From: an uncultured Faecalibacterium sp.
Lineage (GTDB): Bacteria; Bacillota; Clostridia; Oscillospirales; Ruminococcaceae
Reading direction: 5' to 3'
Assembly (NCBI GenBank): GCA_934501115.1
Contig: CAKSTO010000003.1
Location: 1-64,000 of the forward strand
DNA: 64,000 bases
Both the position numbers and the translations under genes were made by a program. The notes beneath the pieces are model-generated. The model was given only the letters and a program-made list of their open reading frames with translations, ran no database searches and was not told the DNA's origin. Positions within the stretch are counted from its first letter, which is position 1. The number at the start of each line of letters is the position of its first letter. Positions 17,350 to 24,917 of the stretch are shown here, piece after piece.

Positions 17350-17378
17350 TTTACAACTTTACCGAGATAAAGTAAAAT
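17350..17378 (+). promoter_or_regulatory. Histidine operon promoter with palindromic spacer
   Basis: TTTACA (17350-17355), 17 bp, TAAAAT (17373-17378). The spacer contains ACTTTA (17356-17361) and TAAAGT (17368-17373), an inverted repeat well placed for a repressor. No T-box or leader peptide was recognised in 17226-17407. Confidence 0.7.
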
Positions 17379-17407
17379 AAACTCAAGTAAGAAATGGGGG
17401 AACTGAG

Positions 17408-19003
17408 ATGGAATTCAGCCTTGCAAACCTGCAGCCCAAGGAGCGCGCCTCCTTTGCGCTGCGCGCCTTGTACGAAGCGGCGGGCTGCCGCAAGTACCAC
17501 ATGGGCCGCTTTGAGGAGTACGGCCTGTATCAGGCCAACCGCAGCTTCCTCTCGTCCGAGCAGGTCATCACGTTCACCGACCTGGATGGCCGTCTGCTGG
17601 CGCTCAAGCCGGACGTGACCCTCTCCATCGCCAAGACGGCGCAGCCTGCCCCCGGCGAGACCCTGCGCTACTACTACCACGAAAATGTCTACCGCCCTTC
17701 CGCCGAGAGCCACACCTTCAAGGAGATCTCTCAGATGGGGCTTGAAATGCTGGGCAAGATCGGTGAGCAGGAAGTGCAGCAGGCGGTGTGCCTTGCGGCG
17801 CAGTCGCTGGATGCGCTGGGGGCGGAGTGGGTGCTGGAAGTCAGCCACATGGGCTATCTGTTCGGCCTGTTCGACGCGCTGGGCGTGCCGGATGCCGCCC
17901 GCGCAAAGCTGCTGGAAAAGCTGCGGGAGAAAAACGCCCACGAGCTGCGGGCCGCAGCCGGAGCCGCCGGTCTTGCCGATGCCGCCGATACCCTGTGCAG
18001 TGTGCTGAGCCTCTGCGGCAGCTATGCCGATACCCTTGCAAAGGCCGCTGCCCTGTGCCGCAATGACGCCATGCGCGCGGCTGTGGCTGAGCTGGAAGCG
18101 CTGGCAGTATCGCTGGAAAAGGCGGGCGGTGCCATCCGGCTGGATATGACCCTTGCGGGTGAGATGGAATACTACAACGGCCTTGTGTTTCAGGGCTACC
18201 TGAAAGCCCTGCCCCGTCCCCTGCTCAAGGGCGGCCGCTACGACCTGCTGATGCAGAAGTTCACCCCCGGTGCCGGAGCCATCGGCTTTGCGGTCTATCT
18301 GGACGAGCTGGATCGCCTGAGCGCTCCGCTGCCGCCGGTGCAGAAGAACGGCGCCGACAGGGTGATGCTGAATGTGGCTCTGCCCAAGGGGCGTCTGGGC
18401 GATAAGGTGTATCATCTGCTGGCGGGCATCGGCTACGGCTGCCCGGAGGACTACAACGCCACCCGTAAGCTGGTGGTGGAAAACCCGGAGGCCGGCATCC
18501 GCTACTTCCTCGTCAAGCCCAGCGATGTTGCCATCTATGTGGAGCACGGTGCCGCCGATGTGGGCATTGTGGGCAAGGATATCCTCACAGAGGCTTCTGC
18601 CGATGTGTACGAGCTGCTGGACACCGGCCTTGGCAAATGCCGCATGTGCGTTGCCGCCCCGGCCGATTACCAAGACGACCCCAGCCGCCCGGTGCGGGTG
18701 GCCACCAAATTCGTCAGCATCGCAAAAAGCTATTACGCATCCATGGGGCGGGACATCGATATCATCAAGCTGAACGGCTCCATTGAGCTGGCCCCCATTC
18801 TGGGCCTTTCGGACGTCATCGTGGATATCGTGGAGACCGGCACCACCCTGCGGGAGAACGGCCTGAAGGTGGTCACCGAGTTCATGCCCATCTCGGCCCG
18901 GTTCATTGCCAACAAGGCCAGCTACCAGTTCAAGCACGCCGAAATGGACACCATGCTGGAAAAGCTGCGGACTGAACTGCAGAACAAGGAGGAAGCAAAA
19001 TGA
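17408..19003 (+). CDS. hisZG: Fused HisZ-HisG ATP phosphoribosyltransferase
   Basis: A 531-residue protein. Residues 1-about 315 are HisZ, the histidyl-tRNA-synthetase-like regulatory subunit (class II motifs such as FTDLDGRLLALKPDVTLSIAK and GGRYDLLMQKF). Residues about 318-531 are the short-form catalytic HisG, starting at VMLNVALPKGRLG and including VKPSDVAIYVEHGAADVGIVG and VDIVETGTTLRENGL. Short HisG normally needs separate HisZ subunits; here both are one chain. It catalyses the first, feedback-controlled step, ATP plus PRPP to phosphoribosyl-ATP. The frame is continuous with no slip at the junction. It overlaps hisD by ATGA. Confidence 0.93.
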   Translation: MEFSLANLQPKERASFALRALYEAAGCRKYHMGRFEEYGLYQANRSFLSSEQVITFTDLDGRLLALKPDVTLSIAKTAQPAPGETLRYYYHENVYRPSAESHTFKEISQMGLEMLGKIGEQEVQQAVCLAAQSLDALGAEWVLEVSHMGYLFGLFDALGVPDAARAKLLEKLREKNAHELRAAAGAAGLADAADTLCSVLSLCGSYADTLAKAAALCRNDAMRAAVAELEALAVSLEKAGGAIRLDMTLAGEMEYYNGLVFQGYLKALPRPLLKGGRYDLLMQKFTPGAGAIGFAVYLDELDRLSAPLPPVQKNGADRVMLNVALPKGRLGDKVYHLLAGIGYGCPEDYNATRKLVVENPEAGIRYFLVKPSDVAIYVEHGAADVGIVGKDILTEASADVYELLDTGLGKCRMCVAAPADYQDDPSRPVRVATKFVSIAKSYYASMGRDIDIIKLNGSIELAPILGLSDVIVDIVETGTTLRENGLKVVTEFMPISARFIANKASYQFKHAEMDTMLEKLRTELQNKEEAK

Positions 19004-20277
19004 TCAAGCTGTATAACTTTGACGAGCTCAAGCCCGAAGAAATTTTGAACCGCGATATCCGTGCGGAAAAGAACGTGGAGGATGTGGTGGACGGCATCAT
19101 TGCCGATGTGCGCGCCCGGGGCGACGAAGCCCTGAAGGATTACGCGCTGAAATTTGACGGTGCAAAGATCGATGCCCTGCAGGTGACGCAGGAGGAGATC
19201 GACGAGGCCTTTGCGGGCATGGATCCCTACTTTCTCGAAACGCTGCGCGAAGCCGCAGCCAACATCGAGAGCTTCCACCGCCAGCAGGTGCACAAGAATT
19301 TTGTGGTGAACGACAAACCCGGCATCGTGCTGGGTCAGAAATATACCCCCATTGAAAAGGCCGGTGTCTATGTGCCCGGTGGCACGGCGGCGTACCCCTC
19401 CACCGTGCTCATGGACGTGATCCCGGCAAAGGTGGCAGGCGTGTCCGAGATCGTCATGACCACCCCCGCCGGAAAGGACGGCAGGGTGAACCCGGTCATC
19501 CTTGCCGCCGCTGCCACTGCAGGCGTGACCAAGATCTTCAAGACCGGCGGTGCACAGGCTGTGGCGGCGCTGGCCTACGGCACCCAGAGCATCCCTGCGG
19601 TGGATAAGATCGTTGGCCCCGGCAACATCTACGTTGCCACCGCCAAGCGCAAGGTGTTCGGCAAGGTGGGCATCGATATGATCGCCGGCCCCAGCGAAAT
19701 TCTGGTGCTGGCCGACGGCGGCTGCAACCCCGCATGGGTGGCGGCAGACCTGCTGAGTCAGGCCGAGCACGACAAACTGGCAAGCCCCGTTCTCGTCACC
19801 GACAGCCCGGAGCTGGCCAAGGCCGTGCAGGCGGAGCTGGAGGTGCAGATCCCGCAGCTGCCCCGTGCCGCCATCGCCCGCGCCAGCGTGGACGACAACG
19901 GCAAGATCATCCTCTGCACCGACCTGCACAAGGCCATTGAGGCCTGCAACATCATTGCACCGGAACATCTGGAAGTGTGCGTGGAGGATCCCTTCGGCGT
20001 GCTGAACGAGATCAAAAACGCAGGCAGCATCTTCCTTGGCCGCAACGTGCCGGAAGCGCTGGGCGATTACTTTGCAGGCCCCAACCACACCCTGCCCACC
20101 AGCGGCACCGCCCGCTTCTCCAGCCCCTTGGGCGTAGACGACTTTGTAAAGAAGTCCAGCTTCCTCTACTACACCCGCGAAGCGCTGGGAGAAGTAGCCC
20201 CCCGCATCGCCGATTTTGCCGAGCGCGAGGGCCTGCACGCCCACGCCCGCAGCGTGACCATCCGGTACGAGAAATAA
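19000..20277 (+). CDS. hisD: Histidinol dehydrogenase
   Basis: A 425-residue cytoplasmic zinc enzyme that oxidises histidinol to histidine with two NAD+. Conserved stretches include KAGVYVPGGTAAYPSTVLM (about 118), GPGNIYVATAKRKVFG (about 206) and the zinc/catalytic region SQAEHDKLASPVLVT (about 253), with PNHTLPTSGTARF near 364. The ATG overlaps the hisZG stop (ATGA), giving translational coupling. It is followed by a family A palindromic repeat before hisC. Confidence 0.96.
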   Translation: MIKLYNFDELKPEEILNRDIRAEKNVEDVVDGIIADVRARGDEALKDYALKFDGAKIDALQVTQEEIDEAFAGMDPYFLETLREAAANIESFHRQQVHKNFVVNDKPGIVLGQKYTPIEKAGVYVPGGTAAYPSTVLMDVIPAKVAGVSEIVMTTPAGKDGRVNPVILAAAATAGVTKIFKTGGAQAVAALAYGTQSIPAVDKIVGPGNIYVATAKRKVFGKVGIDMIAGPSEILVLADGGCNPAWVAADLLSQAEHDKLASPVLVTDSPELAKAVQAELEVQIPQLPRAAIARASVDDNGKIILCTDLHKAIEACNIIAPEHLEVCVEDPFGVLNEIKNAGSIFLGRNVPEALGDYFAGPNHTLPTSGTARFSSPLGVDDFVKKSSFLYYTREALGEVAPRIADFAEREGLHAHARSVTIRYEK

Positions 20278-20286
20278 AGGCGGCTC

Positions 20287-20418
20287 GCCCTCTCAGTCAA
20301 ATCCTTTGGATTTGCCAGCTCTCCCAAAGGGAGAGCCCTTGGCAGTCCACACAAAGTTTTCGGTTTCGCCAGAGGCTCTCCCTTTGGGAGAGCTGGACGC
20401 GAAGCGGCCTGAGAGGGC
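20287..20418. repeat. Palindromic intergenic repeat, family A (copy 2)
   Basis: Ends GCCCTCTCAG and CTGAGAGGGC; inner arms AGCTCTCCC(AAA)GGGAGAG and CTCTCCCTTTGGGAGAGCT. It lies between hisD and hisC within the operon, as copy 1 lies within the pst operon. Confidence 0.85.
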
Positions 20419-20458
20419 AAGGCCGTTCACCATAACAGAATAAGCCGGAGGAACCATT

Positions 20459-21520
20459 ATGAGTCGTTTTCTTTCGCCCACCCTGGCCGCTGTCACCCCC
20501 TACACCCCGGGTGAGCAGCCGCAGGATCAGCAGTACATCAAACTGAACACCAATGAAAGCCCCTATCTGCCCTCCCCGGCGGTGATCGCTGCCGTGAGTG
20601 AGCACGAGGTGGAAAAGCTGCGCCTTTACTCCGACCCCGCCTGTGCCGACCTGCTCAAGGCGGCCGCAGCCCACTTCGGTTTGCAGCCGGAGCAGATCAT
20701 GCCCGGCAACGGCAGCGACGAGAACCTCTTCTTTGCCCTGCGTGCCTTCTGCGACGCAGACCACCCGCTGGCCTATGCCGATATCACCTACGGCTGCTAC
20801 GGCGTGTGGTGTGGGCTGATGCACATTCCCAGCCACATCATCCCGCTGAAAGAGGATTTTACTCTTGACCCGAAGGACTACTACGGCCTGAACCAGACCA
20901 TCGTCATCGCAAACCCAAACGCCCCCACCGGCATTGCACTGCCCCGGGCAGAGATTGAGGGCATCCTGAAAGCAAACCCGAACAATGTGGTCATTGTGGA
21001 CGAGGCCTATGTGGACTTTGGCGGTGAGAGCTGCGTGCCCCTCATCGACCGGTACGAGAACCTGCTGGTGGTGCAGACCTTCTCCAAGTCCCGGCAGCTG
21101 GCCGGTGCGCGGCTGGGTCTGGCCATGGGCAATGCAAAGCTCATTGCCGACCTGAACCGGGTCAAGTTCAGCCTGAATCCCTACAACATCAACCGCCTGA
21201 CCCTGAAGGCCGGGCAGGCCGCGCTGGAGGACACCGCTTATTTTGACAGGACCCGCGCCGCCATCGTGGACACCCGCGCATGGACAAAACAGCAGCTGGA
21301 ACAGCGGGGTTTTGCCGTGCTGGACAGCCGCTCCAACTTCCTGTTTGCAAGTACAGACCGGAAAGATGGCGGAACGCTCTACAAAGAGTTGAAGAAAAAT
21401 GGCATTCTGGTGCGCCACTTCGACGCGCCCCGCATCCGGAACTGGCTGCGCATCACCATTGGCACCTCGGAACAGATGCAGCGATTCGTGAACACACTGG
21501 ACAAGATCATGGAGGAATGA
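20459..21520 (+). CDS. hisC: Histidinol-phosphate aminotransferase
   Basis: A 353-residue PLP enzyme converting imidazole-acetol phosphate to histidinol phosphate with glutamate. LNTNESPYLPSP near residue 23, NPNAPTGIAL near 155, VDEAYVDFGG near 179 and the PLP lysine in QTFSKSRQLAGARLGLAMG (about residue 215) identify the HisC family. GGAGG precedes the ATG by 7 nt. Its stop is 3 nt before hisB. Confidence 0.95.
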   Translation: MSRFLSPTLAAVTPYTPGEQPQDQQYIKLNTNESPYLPSPAVIAAVSEHEVEKLRLYSDPACADLLKAAAAHFGLQPEQIMPGNGSDENLFFALRAFCDADHPLAYADITYGCYGVWCGLMHIPSHIIPLKEDFTLDPKDYYGLNQTIVIANPNAPTGIALPRAEIEGILKANPNNVVIVDEAYVDFGGESCVPLIDRYENLLVVQTFSKSRQLAGARLGLAMGNAKLIADLNRVKFSLNPYNINRLTLKAGQAALEDTAYFDRTRAAIVDTRAWTKQQLEQRGFAVLDSRSNFLFASTDRKDGGTLYKELKKNGILVRHFDAPRIRNWLRITIGTSEQMQRFVNTLDKIMEE

Positions 21521-21523
21521 ACC

Positions 21524-22120
21524 ATGCCGAACCGAATGATCTCGCTGGAACGCAACACCAATGAGACCCAGATCGACCTGACCCTTGATCTGGACGGCAC
21601 CGGCCGCTACGAGGTGGACACCGGGTGCGGCTTTCTGAACCACATGCTGGAGCTGTTCGCCCGCCATGGCCGTTTTGACTTAGTGCTCACCTGCCACGGC
21701 GATGTGCAGGTGGACTACCACCACACCACCGAGGATGTGGGCATTGCGCTGGGGCAGGCCTTTGCACGGGCGCTGGGCGATATGCGCGGCATCCAGCGCT
21801 ACGGCAGCTTTTACCTGCCCATGGACGAAGCGCTGATTTTGTGCGCCGTGGATCTCTCGGGTCGCTGCACCCTGAACTGGGACGTCCATTGCAGCACCGA
21901 AAAGGTGGGCGATTTTGACGTGGAATGCGCCAAGGAATTCTGGCTGGGCTTTGCCCGCAGCGTGCCCGCCACGATCCACTTTGTACAATTTGCGGGAGAA
22001 AATACCCACCACATTCTTGAGGCCTGCTTCAAGGGCGCAGGCCATGCACTGGGCGCAGCCGTGAAGATCGACGAAGCCCACAAGGACGAGATCCCTTCCA
22101 CGAAAGGACTGCTGGTATGA
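21524..22120 (+). CDS. hisB: Imidazoleglycerol-phosphate dehydratase
   Basis: A 198-residue monofunctional HisB dehydratase, without the phosphatase domain of enterobacteria. The paired metal-binding motifs are seen: CGFLNHMLELFARHGRFDL (about 34) with HHTTEDVGIALG (about 66), and FVQFAGENTHHILEACFKG (about 151) followed by AHKDEIPSTKG at the C-terminus. The missing phosphatase is supplied by hisK at the end of the operon. The stop overlaps the hisH start as ATGA. Confidence 0.96.
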   Translation: MPNRMISLERNTNETQIDLTLDLDGTGRYEVDTGCGFLNHMLELFARHGRFDLVLTCHGDVQVDYHHTTEDVGIALGQAFARALGDMRGIQRYGSFYLPMDEALILCAVDLSGRCTLNWDVHCSTEKVGDFDVECAKEFWLGFARSVPATIHFVQFAGENTHHILEACFKGAGHALGAAVKIDEAHKDEIPSTKGLLV

Positions 22121-22725
22121 TCGCGATCATCGATTATGGTGTGGGCAACCTGTTTAGCCTGAAGTCCAGCCTGAAGCAGCTGGGGCTGGAAGCCATTGTG
22201 ACCGCAGACGCGGACACTATCCGCAAAGCCGACCGGCTCATCCTGCCGGGCGTGGGTGCCTTTGCCGACGCCATGGCAAAGCTGGAGGCAACGGGTCTTG
22301 TGCCGGTCATGAAAGAAGAAGCCGAAAAGAAGCCGCTGCTGGGCATCTGCCTTGGGATGCAGCTGCTGTTTGAAAAGAGCTACGAGTACGGTGAGCACGA
22401 AGGCCTTGGTTTCGTGAAAGGCGAGGTCTGCCCGCTGGAGCCCGACCTTGTGGACAAGAGCCTGAAGGTGCCGCAGATCGGCTGGAACGCTTTGCACATT
22501 GTAAAGGACGACCCGCTGTTCCAGTACATCCGTGAGGGCGAATACGTCTATTACGTCCACAGCTACTACGGCAAGAACTGCGCCGAAAGCACGCTGGCCG
22601 TGAGCGATTATTCCATTCCCGTCACCGGTGCGGTGCGGGCAGGCAGGGTGTACGGCACCCAGTTCCACCCGGAAAAGAGCGGCGACACCGGACTGCGGAT
22701 CTTGAAGGCGTTTGCAGAGTTGTAA
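22117..22725 (+). CDS. hisH: Imidazole glycerol phosphate synthase, glutamine amidotransferase subunit
   Basis: A 202-residue class I glutaminase that feeds ammonia to HisF. The catalytic triad is visible: Cys78 in GICLGMQLLF, and His184 with Glu186 in QFHPEKSGDTG. The oxyanion strand PGVGAF is at residues 44-49. Overlap with hisB couples translation. It is separated from its partner hisF by hisA and a 456-bp non-coding stretch. Confidence 0.96.
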   Translation: MIAIIDYGVGNLFSLKSSLKQLGLEAIVTADADTIRKADRLILPGVGAFADAMAKLEATGLVPVMKEEAEKKPLLGICLGMQLLFEKSYEYGEHEGLGFVKGEVCPLEPDLVDKSLKVPQIGWNALHIVKDDPLFQYIREGEYVYYVHSYYGKNCAESTLAVSDYSIPVTGAVRAGRVYGTQFHPEKSGDTGLRILKAFAEL

Positions 22726-23058
22726 GGTGATTTGTTCGCTTTCCGTGCAGAGTGCAGTCGCGTGTGTCAGGCTTGATGCTTTCTGCAAGCGGCATTACCG
22801 CCGGAGATGTTCTCTTTTGCGTGCCAAAAGAGAACCAGAAAAGCACCCGCTACTTTCGAAGCGCGGGAGGCACGAATCAAGGGCTGCTCGCCCTTGATAA
22901 TCCCAAAGAGGTAGGCTCCAGCAGAAAATACTGGAGATTCACGCCGTTCGGCGTGAAGATCTCTTCACCGTATTTTCGGCTTCCGCCGATTGAAAGTCGC
23001 TGCGCGACGGACGCAAGTCCGGCAGCAGCTGATGCCGTTTGCCGGTGTGTCCCCATTC
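22726..23058 (+). other. Non-coding insertion between hisH and hisA
   Basis: No convincing gene. Local inverted repeats include TTCTCTTTTG...CAAAAGAGAA (about 22809-22832), ATCAAGGGC/GCCCTTGAT (about 22877-22899), TTCACGCCGTTCGGCGTGAA (about 22940-22959) and GTCGCTGCGCGAC (about 22997-23009). An open frame of about 100 codons crosses it but shows no protein features. It looks like degraded or composite intergenic repeat DNA inside the operon. Confidence 0.6.
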
Positions 23059-23163
23059 CGTGAAAAGGCGATTCCAGAAAATCCGCAGATTTTCTGGAAT
23101 CACAAATTATAAAAAATTCATTCCGCTGAAAATGGCCAGAGCGAAGCGGAGGCCATTTCAAAT
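23059..23163 (+). ncRNA. Two-hairpin element, family B (copy 1), upstream of hisA
   Basis: CGTGAAAA (23059-23066); a perfect 13-bp hairpin ATTCCAGAAAATC-CGCA-GATTTTCTGGAAT (23071-23100); an A/T-rich spacer; CCGCT (23123-23127); then hairpin AAATGGCC/GGCCATTT (23130-23158) with an AGAGCGAAGCGGA loop. Loop AGCGG can pair with CCGCT as a pseudoknot. It ends about 20 nt before hisA. Other copies are at 26390-26491, 44412-44517 and 49858-49955. Whether it is an RNA or a DNA repeat is inference. Confidence 0.65.
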
Positions 23164-23181
23164 AGTAAAAGGAGTTTTTCG

Positions 23182-23901
23182 ATGCAACTGTTTCCAGCCA
23201 TTGACCTGCGGGGCGGCAGGGTCGTCCGCCTGACGCAGGGCGATTACGACCGCATGACCGTCTACGGCGAGGATCCCTGCGCACAGGCACGGGAGTTCCT
23301 TGCGGCGGGTGCGAAAAATCTGCACGTCGTCGATTTGGACGGCGCAAAGGACGGCACCCTTTCCAATTATGATACCATCGCTGCACTGGCAGAGCAGGGC
23401 GGCCTGTATATTGAGGTAGGCGGCGGCATCCGCACCGAGGAGCGCATTGAAACATACCTTTCCCTCGGCGTGGGGCGCTGCATTCTGGGCAGCGTGGCGG
23501 TGACGGATTTTGACTTTACCGCCCGGATGCTGAAAAAATACGGCGATAAAATTGCCGTGGGTGTGGACGCCAAGGACGGCTCTGTAGCCATCCATGGCTG
23601 GAAGGAGGTAAGCCGGGAGCCTGGCGTGGACTTCTGCAGGCGTCTGGCCGCCGCCGGATGCACCGCCATCATCTATACGGACATTGCCTGCGACGGTGCT
23701 ATGAAGGGCACGAATCTCGGCCTGTACCGCCAGCTGGCAGCAGAGGTGCCCGGCGTGGCCTTTACGGCCAGCGGCGGCATCTCGTCCGAAGCGGAGCTGC
23801 TGGAGCTGAAAAAAATGGGCACTGCCGCTGCCATTTTGGGCAAGAGCCTGTACACCGGCACACTGGATCTTGCACGTTGCGTAGAACTTGTGCAGGATTA
23901 A
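23182..23901 (+). CDS. hisA: Phosphoribosylformimino-5-aminoimidazole carboxamide ribotide isomerase
   Basis: A 239-residue (beta/alpha)8 barrel performing the Amadori rearrangement of ProFAR. The general-base Asp8 lies in FPAIDLRGG, the second catalytic aspartate in IYTDIACDGAMKG (about residue 129), and phosphate-binding loops in EVGGGIRTEE (about 79) and FTASGGISS (about 195). AAAGGAG precedes the ATG. It lies directly downstream of the family B element, so that element is within its leader. Confidence 0.96.
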   Translation: MQLFPAIDLRGGRVVRLTQGDYDRMTVYGEDPCAQAREFLAAGAKNLHVVDLDGAKDGTLSNYDTIAALAEQGGLYIEVGGGIRTEERIETYLSLGVGRCILGSVAVTDFDFTARMLKKYGDKIAVGVDAKDGSVAIHGWKEVSREPGVDFCRRLAAAGCTAIIYTDIACDGAMKGTNLGLYRQLAAEVPGVAFTASGGISSEAELLELKKMGTAAAILGKSLYTGTLDLARCVELVQD

Positions 23902-23919
23902 ACAGAGAGGATCGAAACT

Positions 23920-24675
23920 ATGATCACCAAACGCATTATCCCCTGTCTCGATGTGCGCAATGGCCGCGTAGTCAAGGGCACGAACTTTGAAGGCATCCGG
24001 GATGTGGCCGACCCGGTGGAGATGGCACGGATGTACAACGCTGCCGGTGCCGATGAGCTGGTGTTCTACGACATCACCGCCAGCTTTGAAGGGCGGGCGC
24101 TGTTCACGGATATCCTGACCCGCGTTGCCAGCGAGATCTTTATCCCGCTCACGGTGGGCGGCGGCATCCATACGCTGGAGGATTTTGACCGGGTGCTGAA
24201 ATGCGGCGCAGACAAGGTCAGCGTCAACTCGGGCGCACTGAAAAATCCGGATCTCATCCCGGCGGCGGCACAGCGCTACGGCAACCAGTGCGTGGTGCTC
24301 TCTGCCGATGTGAAGCGGGTGGACGGCCGGTTCCGGGTATTCGCCAAGGGTGGGCGCGAGGACACCGGCCGGGATGCACTGGACTGGATCCGCTGGTGCG
24401 TGGATCACGGCGCGGGCGAGATCTGCCTGAACAGCATCGACACCGACGGCGTGCGCAATGGCTTCGACCTCGAAATGCTGGATGCCGTGGCTGCCCGGGT
24501 GAACGTGCCCATCATTGCCAGCGGCGGCGCAGGCAAAAAGGAAGACTTTCTGGAGCTGTTCCACCACAAGGGCATCGATGCAGGCCTTGCCGCGGGCATC
24601 TTCCACCAGAAGCTGCTGACCATCCATGATCTGAAGGAATACCTCAACGCAAACGGCGTGGAGATGCGGCTGTAA
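23920..24675 (+). CDS. hisF: Imidazole glycerol phosphate synthase, cyclase subunit
   Basis: A 251-residue (beta/alpha)8 barrel that uses HisH-derived ammonia to form imidazole glycerol phosphate and AICAR. Asp11 is in IPCLDVRNGRVVKG and the second catalytic aspartate in NSIDTDGVRNG (about residue 172 segment). Phosphate loops TVGGGIHT and IASGGAG are present. The length is standard. It starts 18 nt after hisA; a structured non-coding element follows. Confidence 0.96.
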   Translation: MITKRIIPCLDVRNGRVVKGTNFEGIRDVADPVEMARMYNAAGADELVFYDITASFEGRALFTDILTRVASEIFIPLTVGGGIHTLEDFDRVLKCGADKVSVNSGALKNPDLIPAAAQRYGNQCVVLSADVKRVDGRFRVFAKGGREDTGRDALDWIRWCVDHGAGEICLNSIDTDGVRNGFDLEMLDAVAARVNVPIIASGGAGKKEDFLELFHHKGIDAGLAAGIFHQKLLTIHDLKEYLNANGVEMRL

Positions 24676-24680
24676 GAAGT

Positions 24681-24792
24681 TGCTTTCGTAAGCAGGGTGC
24701 GCCGAATGGCGAGGCTTTTTGCCGGCAGATAAGGCGATTTTCCGCAGCAATCCTGACGGATTGCAAGGGAAAGCAACGCAGTATGCTGGCAA
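24681..24792 (+). other. Multi-hairpin structured element between hisF and hisIE
   Basis: Starting 6 nt after hisF are TGCTT-TCGT-AAGCA (24681-24694), GCC-GAAT-GGC (24701-24710), then an outer arm TTGCCGGCA (24719-24727) pairing with TGCTGGCAA (24784-24792). Inside it are TTTTCC/GGAAA and a perfect GCAATCC-TGAC-GGATTGC (24747-24764). Nested pairing of this kind suggests a folded RNA. No known riboswitch consensus was recognised. Confidence 0.6.
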
Positions 24793-24855
24793 AAAGACCG
24801 TTCAGGCGGTGTGCAATGCTTATGAAAACGACTTCTAATTTTCATGCACAAACCC

Positions 24856-24884
24856 TTGCGTTTGCGCACCGAATACGCTAAACT
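24856..24884 (+). promoter_or_regulatory. Probable internal promoter before hisIE
   Basis: TTGCGT (24856-24861), 17 bp, TAAACT (24879-24884). It would make the last two his genes partly independent of the upstream operon. Confidence 0.6.
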
Positions 24885-24917
24885 AGTAATATCCCCATCC
24901 GGGGAGGGAGAACCGTT

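Noticed and set aside
17226..17407. Possible T-box or histidine leader before the his operon.
   Set aside because: No AGGGTGGNACCGCG-like T-box sequence and no His-rich leader peptide were found; only a promoter with a dyad.
22752..23063. Open frame of about 100 codons between hisH and hisA.
   Set aside because: It is made of inverted-repeat DNA, has no ribosome site and no protein-like pattern; better explained as intergenic repeat.
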